Shown here one piece after another: positions 1 through 9,037 of a stretch of DNA of 64,000 bases; within the stretch, counting starts at the first letter, position 1, and each line of letters starts with the position of its first letter. Below the pieces are notes generated by a model. That model searched no databases, was not told where the DNA came from, and was given only the letters and a program-made list of their open reading frames with translations. Made by a program: the position numbers and the translations under genes. This stretch comes from Fistulifera solaris (Eukaryota > Bacillariophyta > Bacillariophyceae > Naviculales > Stauroneidaceae), in NCBI GenBank assembly GCA_030295235.1, contig AP026132.1, forward strand, positions 62,001 to 126,000, in the 5' to 3' direction.

Positions 1-220
1 AGTCCTTCCCATCTAACAGTAAAGGGTCTTGGAGAAACAAATGTTCGTATAGCAGCATAAATGAGATTAAGAACCAAAATAATCGGCTGATAAGTCGATG
101 AAGCGGCCTGACGCGCTAAAATGACTCGAGGTTGTCGTGAGACACAAACGAGAGGAAGGATAATTACGTAAGAAAAGTTACCGTACCTGCGGCGGCCTTC
201 TTCGCAGCAGCTCCGGCCAT
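1..220 (-). CDS. 5' end of Lys/Ala-rich protein (partial, first exon)
   Basis: On the minus strand an ATG at 220 opens MAGAAAKKAAA, followed at 186 by a GTACGG donor, so the first coding exon is 220-187 (34 nt). A possible acceptor (TTTACTGTTAG) lies near 13, which would put only the first bases of exon 2 in the window. A short Ala/Lys-rich start followed at once by an intron is common in ribosomal and histone-like genes, but the family cannot be identified from eleven residues. Splicing is inferred from the donor and acceptor only. Confidence 0.4.
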
Positions 221-360
221 GGTTTCTCAGCAACTAAAGATAAAACGATTCCTGTTAAATTGTTTATTGCTATTGTTTGCGAGACAGCTTACGAACATTG
301 CCGCAGAAAATGACAAATAATGCTTGGGTCCATCGTTCATATCGTCGGTGCGACGTAGTT

Positions 361-855
361 CATGACTGAAATGCAGTCGTGGATAATTGAGCTAACACAT
401 TTTGTATATTATAGTAATTGTTAAGGACTGCATTCCGCGAGCGTGTTTCGACGATAAAAACGGATGTACTGCACAAGAGTAATAGTATTATAGTTTTCGT
501 TGATTGCAGCTAAGAAAGAGAAAAATATAGATTGCAGCTAGCGCGAATAGCGTCATACATAAATGTTACTCATGACTGAAATTCAGTCGTGAAAAACGTC
601 GCCTACATTTTGAGCCTACAGTGAATATTGAAAACAACAATCTTCGAAGTAAGGAACCGAGGCGCGCAAGGAAAATGACACTGTAGATAATAATTTATGT
701 GAATAAGAGCAAATGGAGCTTGTGTTGTCTGCAGAATTAACCGAGGATAGGTTGCAGTTTGGTGCATAAAATTATTCCGTAAGACTTATGACTGAAACTC
801 AGTCGTGGCAGATGTCGCTTCTTACAGTACATTTTTTTACGGACCGATAATAGAC
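361..855 (+). repeat. three copies of dispersed repeat family A
   Basis: Copies start at 361, 571 and 787. Each begins with the near-palindrome CATGACTGAAATTCAGTCGT (small variations); the first two are followed about 12-20 nt later by an ACA-TTTTG block and a TA(T/C)AGT box. The third copy has a weaker second block. The same bipartite element recurs at 5430, 13071, 26064, 33809 and 63354, and in reverse orientation inside the 15.6-17 kb satellite. The rest of 221-1014 holds no gene I can support. Confidence 0.75.
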
Positions 856-1014
856 ATCAGACATCACATATCACATCAGCGATCGGCAGCCTTTTTTCCA
901 CTAAACTAAAACAGAAGGATTTGTACAAGTAATTTATTAGTGCGTGGTAAATCGTTATGCATCTAATTTTTATGTTCATCGAATGCCTGTTTCAAAGAAA
1001 TGAAGCTCTAAGCT

Positions 1015-1620
1015 TCAACTGTATTCAGTTGAATCCAGATCTGGGAGGGCGATGCTGGAGACTACATCGAAGTTTGCGAAGCTGGGGCACTCTCGCAATT
1101 TTGACTGTCTTTTTTGATCAAAGGTTCTCTCCGGAGAGAGCTTAGGTCTACAATAGACCGGTGTCTTGTCCATCAATCGCCTGCGAGTAGGAGTTCTTCC
1201 TCTCGCCTCTATCCTGTTGGATGAAGAGAGGCTAAGATCATACTTGATATTATGCGACTTGTTCTCGGGCGGTGATAAAGTGATGCCGTGGTAGCGTTTC
1301 CTCACGTTCGTCAAATCGAAGTTAAGTACGAACGACAAGAGCTTACTGAGTTCTTCATGACATTGAGAAGCCGGTGTGCTCTCTTCTGTGGAGCGCTTCG
1401 GAGATACAGAACGTCTCGGGCAGACTGGTGGCTTATCGACAAATGGCTCGCCAATCAAAGACCATGCCCTCCTTTCGCTTCCTGTGTTCGGACAGCTTTT
1501 CCGAAGCGGTTCATCTGATCTGTGTTTTCGGGCTCCCGAATCGAATCGTTCTGGTCGAATCGGCTGATGATCTGCTGCGAAGGAATCGAAGCGACTCAAA
1601 TTCAAAGAGTGTCGATGCAT
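1015..1620 (-). CDS. basic protein of unknown function, paralog 1
   Basis: A 201-residue uninterrupted frame starts at an ATG at 1620 (MHRH). No known domain was recognised. It contains two versions of one motif, DKPPVCPRRSVSP (around residues 63-75) and DKTPVYCRPKLSP (around 150-162), giving an internal repeat of the form D-K-x-P-V-x-x-R-x-x-x-S-P, and ends LPDLDSTEYS. There is no signal peptide or membrane segment; it is rich in Arg, Ser and Pro. A paralog at 3264-3850 has the same MHRH start, the same two motifs and the same LPDLDST ending, which supports both the reading frame and the start. The S-P sites could be phosphorylation targets, but that is a guess. Confidence 0.6.
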   Translation of the reverse strand: MHRHSLNLSRFDSFAADHQPIRPERFDSGARKHRSDEPLRKSCPNTGSERRAWSLIGEPFVDKPPVCPRRSVSPKRSTEESTPASQCHEELSKLLSFVLNFDLTNVRKRYHGITLSPPENKSHNIKYDLSLSSSNRIEARGRTPTRRRLMDKTPVYCRPKLSPERTFDQKRQSKLRECPSFANFDVVSSIALPDLDSTEYS

Positions 1621-3263
1621 TACAGACCTGATGAAACGAAATGAACGAACAGAAAGCTTTTTATGTGAAAGTTAGTCTGCAGACAACAAGAAGAAACACG
1701 AAAGGAAGATGTGGCGCTGAAATCTGATTCCTTTTTCAATGGTTCCTAAAATCTGAGAAATAGGATCGACGTACTTTTGCATCCTTTGGAGCCATCGCAT
1801 AATCCATCAATTAGCTGGTATTACCCATCACATTTTGCCCTCACCGTCCTTCTTGCCGTTTCTTTCCTATTTCGATGCTGGTTTTCTCGTTTCTTTCCTC
1901 TCCTCCATCTTGCATTGTACAATTGAGCATTGAGACTTATAAGATGAGAGCCAGAAACAGAAAACAAAAGTGCAACTGTATCATTCTCGCCACAAAGGAC
2001 ACGTCGTCAGTACTTGACATTCCGATCAAAAGAGACACTGCTTTCCGTTCTCACTCGTTTTGCTCGTAATCGACGCGCTCCTCCGAGACATTAAGATACC
2101 AGTAGTAAATTGGGATTCATGAGGCACTTTTTACCTCTTGTGAATCTCAGAATATGAATCTTGAATCTTTGTCATGAAGTGAAGAAGATCCAAAACGCAA
2201 CGCGGATCGATAACGCGGAGGAACACTTGGCGTCAAAAAGCAGCTGTGTGCGTGCTTGTCATGCGTCAATCTTCGTCACCCGTACCACATACAGACGTAG
2301 AGCGATGACGTCAATGGGTGTATGACGTATGACAGTAGGCCCATTGAAGAACATGAAAACATGAAGGATGCAACATGCATCACATTGGCACTTTGAGCCG
2401 AAGCGAACGAAGTTAAAAAAAAAACGCATGCAATCCATATTTTGATGAAAAGATTTGCTTGCGAGGAACAGAGACTAGGATACTCAGGCTTCGAGGCTTT
2501 GATGAGGGCGTTTTCGCTCCCTCGCTCATTTAAGCTCTGCGGGCTTTTTCGTCGTGGAAGATTTTTGTGAATCGTCAAAATGCTTACTTGAAACTTTTCA
2601 TGCCCCCGTGTTACAAACCGCAGTGAAAAAGTGAAAGCACCAAAACAGCACGTAGCCTTCTTACAGCAAGAAGCCTTCTATTTGCCTGTTACGAAATAAA
2701 TTTGGGGGTACACCGCACAATTAGCGCGTGATTTTTTGCAGTCTTTACCCAGAAAACAACATATGAGACGCGCTCGCCGTGTGCATGCAACTATTTACAA
2801 AGTATGATCACAGGAATGGAGTGAAGACTATCTCTGGCGATCAGAGAAGACTATGACTTTCATATAAGCGGATACATTGAAGCCATCACTTTCGATGCAA
2901 GCCCATCAGTCAACAATCTCTCTTTTGTAAAATACGGTCTCAATTATGAGTCAGATGCATGCCATGCGTTTGAGCTGTCGGTTCACTGTTTGACTTCTTA
3001 GTGATTCCGAGCAAGATCGGCCTAGAGTGGTGACGAAAGTGAGAACGAGGAAACTTCAGTCACGGACAGGACTGACTTTTTCCTTACGCAATCGTCCGAG
3101 CCGAACGCTTTCCGATGCATAACGCCTTCTTTTTCGGTTCAAGTCGACTCGGCCATGAAGCTGCAATAAGGTCGACTTTTCTCGATACCACCACACCCAA
3201 CAACACGATTCCTCTACGTGCCGCAAGAAAGTCTTGGAGATAACAAAACTTTACTATGATCAT
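1621..3263. other. intergenic, no gene seen
   Basis: Only short overlapping frames without codon bias or recognisable motifs occur here, the longest about 100 residues. No satellite and no copy of repeat families A-C was noticed. Promoter and 3' sequences of the flanking minus-strand paralogs probably lie in this stretch. Confidence 0.5.
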
Positions 3264-3850
3264 TTAACTATTGTCAGTGGAGTCCAAATCTGGCAATGAG
3301 ATGTTGGAGTTATTTACACAACTGGGGGCCTTGTAAGAAATCGAGTGCCTCAGTGACTCGTTTCTTTTCTGTGGGGAGCGTGGAGGTCTGGAATACACCG
3401 GAGTCTTGTCGACGTTTTCCTGGCGCGTCGGTGCTCTTCCTCTCGTAGCTGACGACAAGTGTCTGAGATCTTGCACTTCCGTGTCGGTGTTTTTCTTAAT
3501 TTGCGTCAGTAGAGCGTTTTGAGTGCTGTCGTTGCTTAAGTTGCTCAAGTCCAGGCTGAGGACGAACGATACGATCTTGCCAATTTCTTCCAGGAAGTGG
3601 GACGAGTGTTTCGTGTCTGTCGTTCTTTTGGAGAAACAGAACGTCTCGGGCAGACGGGTGGTTCATCCACAAATGGTTCGCGAAAACGAGACCATTCTCT
3701 CGTATCGCATAGCGTCGTCAACGAAATATGTTTACACAGCGTGTCTGGTTTTGCTTTTCGGGTTTTAGGATCGAATCGCTCGGGTCGAATGGGCCGACGA
3801 TCCGCCCCGAATGAGTCAAAGCGACTTGCTTGAGAAGGATGGCGGTGCAT
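3264..3850 (-). CDS. basic protein of unknown function, paralog 2 (frameshifted)
   Basis: A close relative of the 1015-1620 protein. The N-terminal part reads from ATG 3850 (MHRHPSQASRFDSFGADRRP); after VSP the matching frame continues one register over, through SFVLSLDLSNLSN, DKTPVYSRPPRSP and the ending LPDLDSTDNS. The switch falls at a TTTT run on the plus strand (3626-3629). One more base there would give about 195 residues, close to the 201 of paralog 1. Both internal D-K/E-x-P-V motifs are kept. It is either a frameshifted copy or, more likely given the same pattern in many genes of this window, a homopolymer error. Function unknown. Confidence 0.55.
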
Positions 3851-6011
3851 CTCAAAATTGTTCTGTGAAAGAGGGTATCGAGAATCAAATGCAATTCTAC
3901 GACAATTCGTAGGCGTTCAAGGACGCAGATGAGCAAATCGTTGCGAGTAGGAACAATTTAAAACTGAGAATGTTCTTGCAGTCGAGAACAAAAAGGGATG
4001 ATAACAAATTTAGTCTTTACACGAGGTATGGAGCAGACATCCATCATGCACATCACGTTCGCGCTTTGTTCTTCGTTCTTCTAGTTGGTGATGGCTGATA
4101 GCCAACCGTTGGCATTTGGCATCTGGTTTCGGCCAATAGTTTTCAAGGATCAGGGATCTTTTGTCCAGTGTCCAAAGTCCAAAGCAGCTTCGACTACAGC
4201 TTACAAGATACTATCAATAAGAACATACTTGCCATCTTGCCATCTTGTACGGAATACAGAGTAGTACTGAGTACCTGGTACTGCCCAATCTCAATGCCCG
4301 ATGCCCAATGCCCAGTCCCAGTCTCCATTTGGATTTGGATTATGGATTATGGATTCCCGGTAATGTCTTATTGTTTTATACTCAATCTTCAAATAATGAC
4401 CGGAACAATTTAAGTTGAAGTTGTAGTCCTTTGTCCTTCAAACATAAACGTTAAAGTTGAAGCGGAGTGTAGCAAATTAAGGAACGAAATGACTTTTTTG
4501 CTCATAGTCCATCGGCAAGAGGCCCAAGTAAACGGCAACAAGCAGACATCGAACTGCCCCACGCAATTTTTTTCTTCAAAACCAGCTGGACATCGGTTCT
4601 CTACGTATTTTGCGCGTAGTGTCTTATGGTTTTCTAAAATGGGAGTTTGGCGGAAATGGTGGAAAACAATCTTTCGTTTGCTGATAGTAAATTGTATAAT
4701 GGCCAAACTGTATCTGAAATCTGAATCTTCATAGCGGCGTATCTTTTTTATTAGGAACCAGGAACCATTGTGAATCTCAAAGATCCTGAATCTCAAGAGG
4801 AAGTTCGAATCTATTCGGTTTACCAGGTACAGCGATCGGAACATTCTATCTTTAAATTCCGATGGCTGAATTCTAAACGACAAAGCTCCCGCAGTTTCCT
4901 GCGAACTACGAAAGCAAGAAGGTAGCCTAAACTTGCTACCATCTCGAGAGAGCCGAAAAAGAAGGAGAAGACGTTCCATATTGTTCGCTTTCCCTCTTTA
5001 CGGGAGAAGTTGAGCAAAACCGTGTTTTCATTGTCAATGGCACTTCAAGAGATAAGTCTCTGTCAATTTTGAGAAGAAAAGCAAGACAATTTGTTAGCGC
5101 AGACTGGCTACCATCGAGAGACGAGAGAGAGGGCCGTAAAAGAAGAAGATACGTTCCATGTGTTTGCTGTTTCTCTTTAAACTGAGCAAAACCATGTGTT
5201 CATTATTAGTGGCACCTCAGAGGACAGGTCTCTGTCGCATGACTCCAGATTTTAAGGTTGGGAAGTGAATGACTAATGAATCGCGAACGATCTAAGGATA
5301 GTTATTCTTGTTTCAATTTTTCTTTTCATCACTACGCTCAGCGGTGTCTTGATGAACGCATTAGTACAAAGCAATTTGGAAAAGTTGGATCAATCCGCAA
5401 GCGAGATGCGAGAAAGAAAGATATAGACTCGTGACTGAAATCCAGTCTTGGAGAAGACGGACAACACTTTGTAGCTATAGTAAAAAATTGCGGGTCGTCC
5501 TAACGAGTTTTTGACGTCAATAATAAAGGTTGCAATTCAAAATACAGCTATGAAAGTGTCAACAAATATTTGTTTGTTTGAATCAGATGGATTAGAAGTT
5601 AACAAAAGACGAGAATGTAATAGCATCTTTTTATGGCACTCCCTATAATCATAGGACTGGGGTGCGGGTATGAGGTAAGGTTATGAAACGATAATAATTT
5701 CCGGGTCATTTCTTATCTTCCTAAAGGTTACGAGGCCTGTACGCCTGTACGTAGCATTCGCGTAGAGGAAAGAGGCAATAAAAACGCCACGCGGTTTCCG
5801 CCGCGCCGTTCCAAACACTACTTCACGTCGATCTTGTTTTTTTTATTTTCGGCATTCTCATCTTTTGATGATAGAGAACAATATTCTCTTCGCTTGTTAC
5901 TTTTTTGTGAACGGATAAAGACGAAATCGTTCACTTTTATTCCATATTGTTTGCTTTTATTGTATGATTGGACGATTCTTTCCGCAACAGCGTTGTTTTC
6001 GTGTCCAGAGA
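3851..6011. other. intergenic with a local duplication and a family A copy
   Basis: A diverged direct duplication of about 140 bp occupies roughly 4931-5070 and 5105-5240: both copies contain GCTACCATC, a GA-rich run, ACGTTCCAT, GAGCAAAACC and GTCTCTGTC in the same order. A family A element lies at 5430-5482 with both halves intact, the near-palindrome and then CAACACTTTGTAGCTATAGT. A 189-residue minus frame at 4410-4979 lies over the start of this duplication and is not supported as a gene. Confidence 0.6.
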
Positions 6012-7984
6012 ATGCACATTGCCCGATCACTCGTGACGACTTCCGCCTTGTTTCTCTTTCCTACTACGACTCCTCCCTGTCACGCATTTTCAATTCCAAG
6101 TGTCAATTCTTCTTCCTCGAGTCGCAGTAGTGTCGTCAAAATGAGTTCTACAGCAACAACGACCGACACGGCTGTCGAACAACCATTCTTTTCCTCCTTA
6201 CATGACATTCAAACCACTTTACAGAATTCGTGGCCGCGGCAATTGAATGCAGAAACACCGGACAATCTTCAAAAATCACGTCAATTGGAACGTTTGTCGG
6301 AAGAAGATGACAATCGTCGCAAACGTCCCGTTTTCAATGGACATTATGTGTTGGTGAAACCGACTGGATTGCCTGATGCACGTCTGATCTTGACCTCCGA
6401 ATCGTTGGCGACCGAAACCTTGCATCTCGATCCGCAATTCTTGAAAGAAGATGACTTTGTGCAATTCGTGGCCGGTAATACGGTATTGGCCGAAACCTGG
6501 GCCACGCCGTACGCACTCAGTATTATGGGACAACGGTATACGAACAATTGTCCGTACGGAACCGGCAATGGATACGGCGATGGTCGGGCGATCAGTATTG
6601 CCGAATTTGCCGGTCAAGAATTGCAATTGAAAGGAGCCGGCACGACACCCTTTCATCGGGGAGCGGATGGACGTGCCGTCTTGCGTTCGTCGATTCGAGA
6701 ATTCTTGGCCAGTGAAGCCATGTTTGCGTTGGGCGTGTCAACGACCCGGGCACTCAGTTTAGTGGTCAGTGAGAGTTTGACGGTACAACGACCGTGGTAT
6801 TCCGACAATGCCGTCTTGCAGTTGCCGGCCCTGGATGATCCCCGCTTGGCGAAATATTCACCGGAAGAAAAACAGGCTCTCTTGCAACAATTGCGTCATC
6901 AACAAAAGGCCGATCCCAACATTTTACAAAGTGAACCGTGTGCCATCACGTGTCGAGTCGCGCCCAGTTTTTTGCGCATTGGGCATTTGGATCTCATGGC
7001 GCGGCGGGTGCGAGCGGAAGTTGTGCGGGGCAAAAAGAACTTTGTGGAAAAGTCGTTGGTGCAACAAGAATTGGAGCAATTGATTTGGCATGCTTGTTAC
7101 CGAGAGTTTAAGAGCACTGCGTACGATCCTTTCATTGAGTCGAACGATTTACAATCGGCCGCCCGTGTGTTGTTGGAACAATCGCGACAAAACATTGCCA
7201 CCATGGTCGCGGATTGGATTCGGGTGGGCTTTGCGCAAGGCAATTTCAATGCCGACAATTGTTTGGTAGCCGGACGAACGATGGATTATGGACCTTTCGG
7301 ATGGATGGACGAATACCATCCGTTGTTTGCCAAATGGACCGGTAGTGGAACGCATTTTGGTTTTATGAATCAACCGAATGCGGCGTTAGCGAATTATCAG
7401 GTGCTAGTCGAAAGTGTACAAGCCGCATTGGACGAAGACGAGGATTTTGTCGATAGTTTCGTGCAGCCAGATGTATTCCAGCAAGCGCTGGATCGCATGT
7501 TTCGAACGAAATTGGGTTTTTCGGAGGATGCCGATGTTGCCGATGATTTGTGGGAATCGTTGGAGCCAATGTTGCGCAAATCACGGACGGACTGGACATT
7601 GTTTTGGAGAGAATTGACGTACTTGGCGAACGATAACACATTTCACAATAAGACACCTTCCGAACTGATGGAACGTTTTCTTTCCAGTCCGACCATCCCA
7701 GACGATCGTAGTATCTTTTCGGGAAAGACGCAGTTGTGGCAGTTAATACAACGTCCGACAGTTTGAAACGAATGTATCATGTGAATCCGAAATACGTCTT
7801 GCGCGAATGGATGTTAGTGAATGCTTACGAAAAGGCGTCGCGAGGGGATGAAACTGAATTGCACCGTTTGTATTCATTGATTCAACATCCGTATGACGAA
7901 GGAACTACCGAAGAACAAGAACAGTATTATCGAAAAGCGCCGTTGGAAGTATTAACGAAAGGCGGTACCGGTTTCATGAGCTGA
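6012..7984 (+). CDS. SelO/YdiU-family protein AMPylase, plastid-type leader
   Basis: The SelO pseudokinase family transfers AMP from ATP to protein side chains. Diagnostic blocks are visible in order: YGDGRA, ELQLKGAG, DGRAVLRSSIREFLASEAM, then FNADNCLVAGRTMDYGPFGWMDEY with the metal-binding Asn and Asp, and near the C-terminus MYHVNPKYVLREW. I chose ATG 6012 over the in-frame ATG 5964 because it gives a clean signal peptide ending PPCHA/FSIPSV, the Ala/Phe junction of diatom plastid import; many homologs are mitochondrial. The frame closes with TGA at 7764-7766 and the conserved tail continues one register over. One extra T in the TTT at 7762-7764 would join them into about 657 residues. The C-terminus (GGTGFMS) lacks the Sec or Cys seen in many homologs. 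Confidence 0.88.
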
Positions 7985-9037
7985 TCCAGTTAAGAGTCTT
8001 TTTCCGTCAAGTGCGGATGTGTGTTTGTTGTAATGGGATGTGTTGTATTGAAATAGCAAAACACGCACGCACAGATCGAAAAGACGCGAATACAAATGAT
8101 GACAAAAGCTTTGGGCAACAATGCTCTTGTGTTATACGGAGTACATGAAACGCAAGATAAACCGGCGAATGACAATAATTGCATGCATGTCATGGAATTG
8201 TTTGAGCAGCCGATTTGGATTCCCTTGCAAGTTGGAATGGATTATTTTTTTATTATAGACTTCTTATTTTCATTAAAACCCTTAAAGTATGATGCTGTTG
8301 AGTCAATCATTATTATTTCATTGCGCGTTCGGTGTTTTAACGTCTCTAGAAAATATGGGTGTTTGCTGTTTTCACGTGACTAGAAAATTTGGGCGAATTG
8401 TAGGTTCTGGTGTTTGGTGTTTTCACATCTCCAGAAAATAGGGGTGTGTGATGTTTTCACGTCTCCAGAAAATCTGGGGTTGTGGTGGTTTAACGCTTTA
8501 GCTCTACCTTCTACAAGTACAAGTACCTAGCTACAAAGCACAGAACACAGAACCGCAGGAGGTTTAGGTCACTCCCGCATCCCGCATCATAGTTGGCCAG
8601 TCTTTTCTTCCTCTTTCCTTGTGTCTTGTGTACCGGTACCGGTACTCTTTCTCTACACAACGGAAAGCTTTGGGCCGATTGCTCTCAGAAATAAAGTAGA
8701 AATGGATTTTATAATTATTAACACGATCTCTGCAGGTGAGCGAGAAAATGGGGGCCAAAAAGTCTTTTTTCGTGACTGCGCGTGCCTTTTTCGAAACAGC
8801 AGCCAACGACGAAGCCTCATTTCGCTGCAAGTGAAAAAGAGATTATACATTCCTTGCTCCTTCATTTCCTTTTGTTGCTATCAATCGTTGCTTAATCAAA
8901 ACAAGCCAAGTTAAAAGAGAGACCTTGAAAAGCACATCCTTCCATTTTCATTTCTGAATTATAATTGAAAAAGAATTATCGGAGAAGGCGCCACAAAGAA
9001 TTTTTTTGTTAGTTCCTTCAAAAGTTTATTTTCCGCA
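7985..9037. other. intergenic with short tandem repeat
   Basis: Apart from the tandem repeat at 8334-8496 this stretch holds no coding region I can support. The run to 9037 should contain the promoter of the Cys-repeat gene. Confidence 0.5.
8334..8496 (+). repeat. four tandem ~34-bp units, repeat family C
   Basis: Four units begin at about 8334, 8368, 8419 and 8453, each starting GTTTTMACRT and containing an AGAAAAT core; the last has the full palindrome CCAGAAAATCTGG. Unit 2 carries about 17 extra bases. The same core occurs in the 50-kb repeats and at 56794 and 63477. Confidence 0.75.

Noticed and set aside
3130-3180. GGTTCAAGTC resembling a tRNA T-arm
   Set aside because: No matching acceptor stem, D-arm or anticodon arm around it.
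4410-4979. 189-residue open frame on the minus strand
   Set aside because: Overlaps the local duplication, has no recognisable motif or typical codon pattern.
7711-7733. 23-nt intron (GTATCT to CGCAG) to explain the SelO frame change
   Set aside because: Length would fit the frame, but 23 nt is shorter than any credible intron here (74-183 nt), and a one-base homopolymer slip at 7762-7764 explains the data better.
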